A stretch of 60,000 bases of DNA from assembly GCF_964340395.1 (NCBI RefSeq), contig NC_135571.1, positions 11,040,440 through 11,100,439 of the forward strand. The letters are read 5' to 3'. The translations under genes were made by a program, and so were the position numbers. Source of the DNA: Glandiceps talaboti (Eukaryota > Hemichordata > Enteropneusta > Spengelidae). The notes under the pieces are model-generated. The model did no database searches. It was not told the DNA's origin and was given only the letters and a program-made list of their open reading frames with translations. Shown one piece after another: positions 35,501-44,200 of this stretch. Positions within the stretch are counted from its first letter, which is position 1, and every line of letters starts with the position of its first letter.

Positions 35501-38008
35501 TCAACTATCACTTGAAAACATCTACAAATCTACAAATCTGTTTGGAATTACTAAACTACTTGGATGATACACGTAAACCGACTGCCAAAGCAAGGGGTTA
35601 CACTGTACATGTAATATTGCAGACATTATTTGTTTTCTTGTACCTGCAACTCTAGCTTTGATGATTACCTTATGCCAAATTCTAGACGGGTTAGCTGTCT
35701 AGACACGATGAGGTCCAACATACGCAAATATAAACAACACTGCACTCTATACTACGTACGTAACGGCATGTGACCTTGTCAACGAAAATTACCGAAGGGT
35801 GGTACAAGCCAATCGTTCAATCGTAGTGGCAACACTTATAGGACATTCACAATAATTGAGTTGAATAGACTATGGAGAGGGCATCGCTAAAATACACCTA
35901 AGGTTCTAAGTTAGGCCACGTTTGGAACGAATACAAATGTAAATCCGGAAATTACCGATGAGATGTCACGATTGACGTGACCTCTAAACTTCGACTAAAT
36001 TGTCGTAGATCGATAGCGTGGTATTGCGAACGTTTTTTTCAGTACTAACAACAAGTTGATCGTTCGACTGATGTTGATTCAATCCTTCTATAAGTTAACG
36101 TGAAAACCAAACAGTTCGATCGCCTGAAACATGTCAAATAATTATTCAGCAGTAGTTTAGTAATTCCAAACAGATTTGTGGATGTTTTCAAGTGATAGTT
36201 GAAACATGCATGGCTTTGAAAGCTACTAACGTGTTCATCACTGTCGTGTGCGACAGTCAAAATCAACTGTGTATAAATTATGGAAACGTGCGAATAAAAC
36301 GAAAATGAAGAAATTATGTTTCTTGTGCGTCAGTTTTAAAATGACACAGGCCCCTAAGTTTGATGTTGCGGCATACTGTCAAGCATGAAGCAACACGTTA
36401 ATCGTACGTAACAGATACTCACTACATTCAGGACACACTTCAAGTTCAGTTACAGTCACTAATACCAAGCTAATAGGTAATACGTAGGCTAAAACCATCG
36501 ATGGTTCAGCAAGAATTATGAGACACTCCCGACAGTTTAAAACTAAGACCAAAACCAGAACTTTAAAATCAACATGTACAATGTACAAATCCAGAACAGT
36601 TTTTTGTAACACAGACTCTTCATCTATCAAAGTTAGCGGAGGAAATACATGGTAGTTGAAACAGTATCAATGACGCTTTCTTATGGTACAGAGAAGTGTT
36701 TACATTTCCCGCATTGCCGATATCTTTGAAACCCTACTTACAGATCCCACTGGTGAAATTTACTTAAAATAGTGTTGTGAAGACCACAGTTATTACAATG
36801 TACCTAGTTCCCTCAAACGGGACGGGTCAACGCAATCGATAGTAGCAGTATGGTTGCTAAGACAGGGTGAGTACTATGACAACAATTGCTATGGTAACAG
36901 TAATGTCTCTGTCTTTTGTTTGCAGGGTCTGATTTCATAAAAACATCTACTGGTAAAGAGGGTGTCAATGCTACATTTCCTGTTGCCTTGACGATGGTTC
37001 GAGCTATCCGAGATTACTATCACAAAACAGGATACAAGGTAAATTACTTGTAGGCTGTGTTTCCATGGCAATGTTTTCAAATAAAAACTCTAAAGTCAAT
37101 AATGTCTTTTCTGTTTGAAGTGGCCATATGGATGAGGATTTGGTATTTATTTTGGATTTTAATTTTTGAAACAATTTTATAATGGCTTCCTACTTGAAAA
37201 ATCATCATGAAATAACATTGACAAAGTCCTTGTTTGTAACTCAATAAATTGTGAAAATCTATAAAGAAATGTATAAAAAATTTTGGGTATTTATTTTGGA
37301 ATTCAATTTAAAAAAAAAAGATTTTATCATGGCTTCCTACTTGATAAATCAATGTGAAACAACATTGACAAAGTTCTTGTTTGTAACTCAGTACATTGCA
37401 AAAGCTAAAAAATGTATAAAAAGTTTGTTATTGTACGTATATCTTGTGATATGGACAACTGTTTTTATTTATGTCTTTATTTAGTATAGTGTACAATTAC
37501 CAGTGATCTCCAGGTAAGGTTTTTAGAGTCATAATTACGCAATACCCAAAACCTGGTGAAAGTTTCCAAAGTGCCTTAAATATCAGTTCAGTTCAGTTCA
37601 GTTCATATAGGGACAAATATCAAAAGATAATAAAGTCCCTCACATCCTTTTAGTCGTGCAAAAATGCTGATCTATATTGTTCTTAAACTTATAGGGATCC
37701 CCTTTAAAGTTTCATGAAATCAGGTAGAGTTTGCCTTTTGATACCCTATGACAAAAAGAATATTGTCTTCAACCTTTGACCTTTAACCTTTGTCCTCATA
37801 GGTTGGATTCAAACCAGCTGGTGGTATACGCACTGCGAAAGATGCATGCTCATGGTTGGCCTTGATGAAAGAAGAACTTGGCAACGATTGGTTGACACCG
37901 TCAATGTTTCGCATCGGAGCAAGTAGTTTACTCGGTGATATAGAACGACAGCTGTTCCATTACGTCACTGGTCGGTATGCAGCATCACATGAACTTGCCA
38001 TGGCATAG
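21803..38008 (+). CDS. DERA: Deoxyribose-phosphate aldolase, 8 exons
   Basis: Exons 21803-21833, 23358-23455, 28393-28540, 29017-29115, 32455-32589, 34751-34879, 36926-37038 and 37802-38008 join in frame (960 nt, 319 aa; human 318). The enzyme reversibly cleaves 2-deoxyribose-5-phosphate to glyceraldehyde-3-phosphate and acetaldehyde in deoxynucleoside catabolism, in the cytosol. It is a class I aldolase of TIM-barrel fold. The Schiff-base lysine is K219 in FIKTSTGKEG, the proton-relay lysine is K255 in GFKPAGGIRTAKD, and the acidic partner is D156 in EIDIVINR. IDLTTLSGDDT in exon 3 is also diagnostic. All catalytic residues are intact. Introns 2, 4, 5 and 6 are swollen by minisatellites and transposons, yet every splice site is canonical GT-AG. 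Confidence 0.97.
22221..22328. mobile_element. 108-bp hairpin MITE in DERA intron 1
   Basis: Arms CACAGGTACTCGAATCAATC and its near-complement at 22300-22328 (GATTGAATCGGGTACCTGTG) enclose an A/T spacer. Flanked by TCA/ATC microsatellite. Confidence 0.65.
22387..22514. repeat. (ATC)n microsatellite
   Basis: Nearly pure atc repeat with one gacatcgtc interruption, DERA intron 1. Confidence 0.97.
23500..23524. repeat. (TCTG)n microsatellite
   Basis: Short tctg run just inside DERA intron 2. Confidence 0.9.
23632..23749. mobile_element. Half copy of the 219-bp MITE family
   Basis: CAATCTGATTAAAATC, tgtggtgaaagcggctagat and tatttccatcg match the left half of 32809-33027. It ends where the 59-bp minisatellite begins. 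A tRNA-like 'gagtggttagagtgtc' precedes it. Confidence 0.65.
23737..28350. repeat. 59-bp minisatellite filling DERA intron 2, ~50 copies, split by a transposon
   Basis: The unit is ctacaggtaggctacagtta, ggatagctgaaatagtgtag, tagtgttagtccttcaagt. The array runs 23737-25014 and 26705-28350. A shortened unit (gtgtataggctacag) recurs at about 24023, 24770 and 27160. The series of variants around 24290-24790 is repeated at 26705-27175, so the array has higher-order repeats of ~700-750 bp. Confidence 0.95.
25015..26704. mobile_element. 1,690-bp TIR transposon, non-autonomous, in DERA intron 2
   Basis: Ends CAGGGCATGCCTTTTGA and TCAAAAGACATGCCCTG are inverted repeats with one mismatch in 17. AGGTAG flanks both sides and removing one copy restores the 59-bp unit exactly. 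Subterminal DNA has clusters of ctcgcc motifs at both ends. Inner inverted arms at ~25462-25672 (-) and ~26212-26362 (+) encode related short peptides sharing ATIN.S and SGGDI(H/Q)VGC. No transposase is seen. CAGGG ends resemble hAT, but a 6-bp duplication does not fit hAT's usual 8 bp. Confidence 0.85.
29670..31466 (+). pseudogene. 5'-truncated non-LTR retrotransposon reverse transcriptase, decayed
   Basis: Reverse transcriptase motifs run in order: PSKASGPDL, ENYRPISLTS, HGFRSDFSCETQL, LDFSKAFDMVPH, then after a frameshift near 30510 VPQGTVLGPLLF and FADGCLLYR. A TGA interrupts at 30739-30741, the frame continues with the C-terminal domain (LGLTLSEDMKW, YGSVVWDPY, RRAARFITG), and a further frameshift near 31315 leads to the end at ~31464. 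The usual FADD catalytic pair is FADG here. The endonuclease domain is absent. The order and motifs fit the Jockey/CR1/Rex group of LINEs. It sits in the sense direction in DERA intron 4 and cannot encode active enzyme. Confidence 0.9.
31758..32148. repeat. 35-bp minisatellite, ~11 copies
   Basis: The unit is tgtaccagaatatcagcagt then catgtcgtacattgg. Because 35 is not a multiple of 3 and the unit has no stop in any + frame, long ORFs appear in all three forward frames. There is no splice context for coding; DERA intron 4. Confidence 0.95.
32183..32392. mobile_element. 210-bp hairpin MITE
   Basis: Ends GTCTCATTGCAGATCTTGCG and CGTGAGATCTGCCATGAGAC are inverted. Inner inverted blocks acatgtgatcgtggtcaagct and agcttgaccaccctcacatgg (one mismatch region) extend the fold. 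It ends 62 bp before DERA exon 5. Confidence 0.7.
32740..32762. repeat. (AATC)n microsatellite
   Basis: aatc tetranucleotide run, DERA intron 5. Confidence 0.9.
32809..33027. mobile_element. 219-bp palindromic MITE with 9-bp target duplication
   Basis: Almost wholly self-complementary: CAATCTGATTAAAATCTGAT at the left and ATCGGATTTTAATCAGATTG at the right, with gatcactgcatccc/gatgtggtgatc near the centre. TGTGCTGTG is present on both sides (32800-32808, 33028-33036). Related pieces are at 23632-23749 and 59972-60000 and similar ends at 13660. The 9-bp duplication suggests a Mutator-like family. Confidence 0.85.
33472..33948. mobile_element. Diverged copy of the 475-bp TIR family with direct-repeat flanks
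   Basis: 33501-33910 matches 39513-39987 through cacttagcttttcactg.tgaccc, aaagtaataaaattg, aatctgtaatggctgtacatc and a nearby taggaa. Flanks share aatacttttgcagtact and tagttagg (33477-33502; 33920-33947), a direct repeat longer than a normal target duplication. Confidence 0.6.
34021..34735. repeat. 48-bp minisatellite, ~13 copies, DERA intron 5
   Basis: The unit is aatgtagttgtatttgtacc, acctaagttaatctaaactc, ttgcttga. Interrupted by the MITE at 34148-34230; ends 16 bp before DERA exon 6. Confidence 0.95.
34148..34230. mobile_element. 83-bp MITE nested in the 48-bp minisatellite
   Basis: Ends TAGACTGTAAGATACG and CGTACCTTACAGACTA are inverted. GTACCACCT occurs at 34139-34147 and 34231-34239; deleting the element and one copy rebuilds the minisatellite unit. 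The centre carries gagggcgccccgtcatggcg. Confidence 0.9.
34915..36900. repeat. ~60-bp minisatellite in DERA intron 6, split by a transposon
   Basis: The unit is built from ggcctgagagtgattgctat, gataacaattcagttgctat and gatagcagtgcagttgctaa. It runs 34915-35244 and resumes at 36844-36900. Confidence 0.85.
35247..36840. mobile_element. 1.6-kb TIR transposon at a TA target, non-autonomous
   Basis: Ends CTATCGATTGCGTTGACCCG and CGGGTCAACGCAATCGATAG are perfect inverted repeats flanked by TA on each side; excising it with one TA restores the minisatellite sequence gctatgatagcagtat. The outer arm is ~200 bp (35247-35447 / 36648-36840). A second inverted block is at 35448-35570 / 36150-36265, and the right side has a ~380-bp extra segment (36266-36647) absent on the left. 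TA targets suit Tc1/mariner-like elements. No transposase ORF. Confidence 0.85.
37118..37440. mobile_element. PIF-like MITE relative with internal direct duplication, DERA intron 7
   Basis: Left end AAGTGGCCATATGGATGAGG matches 15781-16123. The block atggcttcctacttgaaaaa ... ttgtttgtaactcaataaattg occurs twice in direct orientation (~37178-37250, ~37330-37400). No right terminal repeat is found. Confidence 0.65.
37576..37605. repeat. (AGTTC)n microsatellite
   Basis: Short pentanucleotide run before DERA exon 8. Confidence 0.85.
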
Positions 38009-38013
38009 ATTCA

Positions 38014-38148
38014 CTTTCTTCATATCATCTTCCCAAGTCTTCACATCGTCTTCTCAAGTCTTCACATCGTCTTCCCAATTCTTCACATCGTCTTCCCAAG
38101 TCTTCACATCGTCTTCTTAATTCTTCACGTCGTCTTCCCAAGTCTCCC
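38014..38148 (+). repeat. 21-bp tandem repeat at the start of the DERA 3' UTR
   Basis: About six copies of tcttcacatcgtcttcccaag begin within 20 nt of stop 38006-38008. The period is a multiple of three, but the DERA protein ends at its conserved length before it. Confidence 0.9.
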
Positions 38149-38325
38149 AATACTAAATATTCTCCTGGACTTTATTTTTACTGTTTCACAGAAATCGACA
38201 TGAAACTTAGATAATTTCAATGTATTCCTTTGTAAATTTGTGAAAATTAGGTCAAGGCAAAACATCCAATTACTTTTTTCATTGAAACTTAATCCTGTTT
38301 TGATAAACTTTTATTTTTTGTGTAC

Positions 38326-38336
38326 AAACAAATAAA
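38326..38336 (+). terminator. Likely poly(A) signal of DERA
   Basis: AATAAA within 'caaacaaataaacc' about 320 bp after the stop codon, the first canonical hexamer there. Confidence 0.55.
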
Positions 38337-38405
38337 CCTCCTTATATAGAGAGAATTTAGGCTAGCATGAAGAGGAACAAAGGCAAAGCAAACATTTTGT
38401 ATGTT

Positions 38406-38515
38406 CCATAGTATCGGTTTCCCAGATTCTAACCACTTGGGGCTCTACTACCAGACCACTAGTCTTGGTTACCCAGACTCCCACTGCTGGGGGCTCTACT
38501 ACCAGAATACCTAGA
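38406..38515 (-). repeat. Two inverted units of the 50-bp minisatellite
   Basis: ggctctactaccagaccact and agtcttggttacccagactc are the complement of the array at 38780-39090, forming a large inverted pair around 38516-38779. Confidence 0.85.
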
Positions 38516-38764
38516 TTAGAGTCTGTTGAAACGTAATCCCAATTCACCCACACTGGAAGTCACACAGAACATTTCTTCCAAGTCATGACAAATGGGCTTA
38601 TGAGGCTTGTTTGTTGTATAATTAAGATGTATCAGTCACTAGAGACATGATAACCTGTTATGAAAATACCTGGATCGTTCAGCTTGCAATGTTGGATGTG
38701 AAGTATTCCCCAGCATGCATTGCTCAGGGAAAGAGATCTGGTGTAGGTGACTTTGGATTACATT

Positions 38765-39090
38765 TCCCCAGACTCTTGTCTGGGTGGTCTTGTAGTAGAG
38801 TCCCCAGCACTGAGAGTCTGGGTAACCAAGACTAGTGGTCTTGTAGTAGAGCCCCAGTGGTGAGAGTCTGGGTAACCAAGACTAGTGGTCATGTAGTAGA
38901 GCCCCCAGTGGTGAGAGTCTGGGTAACCAAGACTAATGGTCTTGTAGTAGAGTGCCAACAGTGAGAGTCTGGGTAACCAAGACTAGTGGTCTTGTAGTAG
39001 AGCCCCAGTGGTGAGAGTCTGGGTAACCAAAACTAGTGCTCATGTAGTAGAGCCCCAGCAGTGAGAGTCTGGGTAACCAAGACTATATTT
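38765..39090 (+). repeat. 50-bp minisatellite, ~6 copies
   Basis: The unit is gagagtctgggtaaccaaga, ctagtggtcttgtagtagag, ccccagtggt. No gene in 38340-40700. Confidence 0.93.
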
Positions 39091-39512
39091 TCCATAGTGT
39101 CTTACCCTGTGTATAGCAGGCGTCTTTTCCACCAGATTTGCCAAATTCAATGACTCTGTTTTGGTATGATTACACATTATACATGTGAAACAGTGGTTGA
39201 TTTTATCTTTAAGTATTGTAGTAACAGGTGTAAATCAATTTTTGGGTGTGTTAGTTAAATTTATGGTACCATATCATGTATACAGCTTTAACGAAAATAT
39301 TCACCCACAGGTGATGCAATACTGTTCAGGGTGTATGATATCATGAGTAAATTGTTGTATCTAAGAAAAATATTATTTTTTAAATAGTTGAAGCTAGTGC
39401 AGTTTTAAACACAAAATACTAGAGCTAAGATAAAATCAGCTTTGTTCCTGTACAAATATTATAATACTCAAAACTGTCTTTATTTTGAAAATGTAATTTA
39501 CTGGTAAGCCTT

Positions 39513-39987
39513 CCTAAAAAAATTGTTTGGTTCTGGTTACCCGACCCCACCTAGTTTTTCACTGCCGACCTTTTTTGTAGCATATTCGAGAGGGAAAAAA
39601 TAATAAAATTGTGAAAATTATGAAGTCTCACAAGAAATAATGCCCTGACTAGGCGTAAAAAAGAAAATTGTGTGGTTCCGATTACGGTCAATTTAAAAAT
39701 AGGTTGGATAGATAGGGTTTTCAAGTAGTTACGTTTACTGTTGTTTTCCATATGGTCTCTGTGTTATTGGTTTTTTCCTATCAGATGTACAACCATTACA
39801 GATTGTAAAAACAGTTTTATATTGTCTTTTTAAGGTGATGTCAGTTTCCGCATCCACTATTTCTCACGAGACTTCACAATTTTCATGATTTTCTTAATGT
39901 TTTATTTGAATACGTATAAAAAAGTTCAGGGTCAGCAGTTAAAAACTAGATGCGATTGGGTAAACAGAACCAACAATTTTTTTTAGG
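39513..39987. mobile_element. 475-bp TIR element
   Basis: Ends CCTAAAAAAATTGTTTGGTT and AACCAACAATTTTTTTTAGG are inverted; arms of ~125 bp (39513-39640 / 39850-39987) share ctagtttttcactgc.gacc and cacaag/cacgag..ttcacaatttt blocks. Relatives at 33501-33910 and 2925-3075. No ORF. Confidence 0.75.
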
Positions 39988-40764
39988 CACTGTTAGGCTC
40001 ACATGTCCATAACGTCACATGTTCTGAGTGGGCAGACGCTTAGATGCCAAGGTCATAATCAGTCATAATACTTCTGTGAGAGTTTGTTTGATGAGGAGCA
40101 AAAGAAGTAAATGACGACAATTATAAGTCAAGAAGACAAGCATAATATGTAGACTGTTATAGGATAAAAAAATTGTTTCTCTCTGAAATATGATTTTTTT
40201 AAGGTGACCACAGATGACGCAAAGACATGAAGGTGTGTACGAATATACCAGTATAACTGTGTTTTTTCCTTTTGATTGTTAAAAAAATGTAAGTTGAGTT
40301 AGCAGAATCACACTTTTTTTTTATTTGGCCTTACTAAAAACATGAACATAAGTTGACATTCTTTTTCGATTGTAACCCTCTAGTATGAAGTAAAATACTA
40401 TTATAGGTACCGAGAATTGTGGACTGCCATTATGAGGTATATCTTTAATATGACAATTTAGTAAGAATGATAATAAGTGATTTAATTTCAGACTTTGTTT
40501 CCATGGCAACACTGATTTGTTTGCCTGCATGCCATTCTGTATAACATTCTGTAAGACCACTAAGTTGTTAGAAATGTATGCAAATTTGTTTACTTGTATG
40601 TATGCAAATTTATTTACTTGTGTGCAAGGTGAAATTAATAAAGAGTTTATCAAATAGTTCAATTGTTGTGTTATTCAATGAGTCAAAGTGAATGTGACCC
40701 TCCAGTTTATGAAATAATACCTTCCCCTGGGTTCCGATTTGTAAAAAGTAACCCCCCTACAAAG

Positions 40765-41104
40765 ATACTGACATTTTTTCAACTGTTACGACGTAATAAG
40801 TCGTTTTCAAAGTTTCTCTGTATTACCAAAAGCTACACGTGCCCATGGCCTAAGTAAATAATATTTTTGAGAAGTTTTAGATGCAGAAATAACAAAGAAA
40901 CTGACATTTTTCAATTGTTGCATATTGAGTCGTTTTGGAAAGCATAGACCGATGATTCCCGAAGGAGCAAATCTCAGAATTCTCGGTAACTGTCGGCGTA
41001 TTTAGGAACAAAAGAAATCCTTCAAACTTTCTCGAGACGATAACAGAGCTTGTAGTCCCCCTATTAACACCTGGAAGCATTATCTGTTGTGCATGGGTTC
41101 CCCT
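40765..41104. repeat. Left arm of the inverted repeat enclosing the satellite
   Basis: agaaatccttcaaactttct, cgagacgataacagagcttg and tagtccccctattaacac are the complement of 57110-57185. tcggtaactgtcggcgtatt and cattttttcaactgttacga also have complements at 57195-57310. Part of the outer end (ccatggcctaagtaaataat, 40845) is in the same orientation as at 57345, so the arm is a mosaic of inverted and direct pieces. Confidence 0.85.
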
Positions 41105-41174
41105 CTAGCCTGTGGTGCAAACTGATTCCCCGTAATTTTCTGTTTTATCACCTCATGAATAAAAATAATGAAAA

Positions 41175-41293
<119 letters not shown>

Positions 41294-44200
41294 GCATTAA
41301 TTAAAGTGTTGCGAGTTGAAAGAAATCTTGAAGTTAAGTTTATAACGAAAGTATGGCATTTTTCATAATTTTTTTATTAATATTTTCAGAAATATTGATT
41401 TTTATTTTTCAAAAATCACTCTAAATGACGTGTTTGATATTGTGAAACGTAAACGAGATGATTTGGTTTGGCCGTGGACACGTTATTATCGGTTAAACAC
41501 AAAAAAGTCGCATTTTTCAACTATTGCGCAATAATGCGTTTTTGCAGTCGAAAGTACCCCAATTTCGCCTTTTTTGACCTATGTGAAGAAATCGCACTTT
41601 TGGGCTGTATACTGCCCTCTGCAGTTGACCTATCATTATAAATGCATAAATTAAAGTGTTGCGAGTTGAAAGAAATCTTGAAGTTAAGTTTATAACGAAA
41701 GTATGGCATTTTTCATAATTTTTTTATTAATATTTTCAGAAATATTGATTTTTATTTTTCAAAAATCACTCTAAATGACGTGTTTGATATTGTGAAACGT
41801 AAACGAGATGATTTGGTTTAGCCGTGGACACGTTATTATCGGTTAAACACAAAAAAGTCGCATTTTTCAACTATTGCGCAATAATGCGTTTTTGCAGTCG
41901 AAAGTACCCCAATTTCGCCTTTTTTGACCTATGTGAAGAAATCGCACTTTTGGGCTGTATACTGCCCTCTGCAGTTGACCTATCATTATAAATGCATAAA
42001 TTAAAGTGTTGCGAGTTGAAAGAAATCTTGAAGTTAAGTTTATAACGAAAGTATGGCATTTTTCATAATTTTTTTATTAATATTTTCAGAAATATTGATT
42101 TTTATTTTTCAAAAATCACTCTAAATGACGTGTTTGATATTGTGAAACGTAAACGAGATGATTTGGTTTAGCCGTGGACACGTTATTATCGGTTAAACAC
42201 AAAAAAGTCGCATTTTTCAACTATTGCGCAATAATGCGTTTTTGTAGTCGAAAGTACCCCAATTTCGCCTTTTTTGACCTATGTGAAGAAATCGCACTTT
42301 TGGGCTGTATACTGCCCTCTGCAGTTGACCTATCATTATAAATGCATAAATTAAAGTGTTGCGAGTTGAAAGAAATCTTGAAGTTAAGTTTATAACGAAA
42401 GTATGGCATTTTTCATAATTTTTTTATTAATATTTTCAGAAATATTGATTTTTATTTTTCAAAAATCACTCTAAATGACGTGTTTGATATTGTGAAACGT
42501 AAACGAGATGATTTGGTTTGGCCGTGGACACGTTATTATCGGTTAAACACAAAAAAGTCGCATTTTTCAACTATTACGCAATAATGCGTTTTTGCAGTCG
42601 AAAGTACCCCAATTTCGCCTTTTTTGACCTATGTGAAGAAATCGCACTTTTGGGCTGTATACTGCCCTCTGCAGTTGACCTATCATTATAAATGCATAAA
42701 TTAAAGTGTTGCGAGTTGAAAGAAATCTTGAAGTTAAGTTTATAACGAAAGTATGGCATTTTTCATAATTTTTTTATTAATATTTTCAGAAATATTGATT
42801 TTTATTTTTCAAAAATCACTCTAAATGACGTGTTTGATATTGTGAAACGTAAACGAGATGATTTGGTTTGGCCGTGGACACGTTATTATCGGTTAAACAC
42901 AAAAAAGTCGCATTTTTCAACTATTACGCAATAATGCGTTTTTGCAGTCGAAAGTACCCCAATTTCGCCTTTTTTGACCTATGTGAAGAAATCGCACTTT
43001 TGGGCTGTATACTGCCCTCTGCAGTTGACCTATCATTATAAATGCATAAATTAAAGTGTTGCGAGTTGAAAGAAATCTTGAAGTTAAGTTTATAACGAAA
43101 GTATGGCATTTTTCATAATTTTTTTATTAATATTTTCAGAAATATTGATTTTTATTTTTCAAAAATCACTCTAAATGACGTGTTTGATATTGTGAAACGT
43201 AAACGAGATGATTTGGTTTGGCCGTGGACACGTTATTATCGGTTAAACACAAAAAAGTCGCATTTTTCAACTATTACGCAATAATGCGTTTTTGCAGTCG
43301 AAAGTACCCCAATTTCGCCTTTTTTGACCTATGTGAAGAAATCGCACTTTTGGGCTGTATACTGCCCTCTGCAGTTGACCTATCATTATAAATGCATAAA
43401 TTAAAGTGTTGCGAGTTGAAAGAAATCTTGAAGTTAAGTTTATAACGAAAGTATGGCATTTTTCATAATTTTTTTATTAATATTTTCAGAAATATTGATT
43501 TTTATTTTTCAAAAATCACTCTAAATGACGTGTTTGATATTGTGAAACGTAAACGAGATGATTTGGTTTGGCCGTGGACACGTTATTATCGGTTAAACAC
43601 AAAAAAAGTCGCATTTTTCAACTATTACGCAATAATGCGTTTTTGCAGTCGAAAGTACCCCAATTTCGCCTTTTTTGACCTATGTGAAGAAATCGCACTT
43701 TTGGGCTGTATACTGCCCTCTGCAGTTGACCTATCATTATAAATGCATAAATTAAAGTGTTGCGAGTTGAAAGAAATCTTGAAGTTAAGTTTATAACGAA
43801 AGTATGGCATTTTTCATAATTTTTTTATTAATATTTTCAGAAATATTGATTTTTATTTTTCAAAAATCACTCTAAATGACGTGTTTGATATTGTGAAACG
43901 TAAACGAGATGATTTGGTTTGGCCGTGGACACGTTATTATCGGTTAAACACAAAAAAGTCGCATTTTTCAACTATTACGCAATAATGCGTTTTTGCAGTC
44001 GAAAGTACCCCAATTTCGCCTTTTTTGACCTATGTGAAGAAATCGCACTTTTGGGCTGTATACTGCCCTCTGCAGTTGACCTATCATTATAAATGCATAA
44101 ATTAAAGTGTTGCGAGTTGAAAGAAATCTTGAAGTTAAGTTTATAACGAAAGTATGGCATTTTTCATAATTTTTTTATTAATATTTTCAGAAATATTGAT

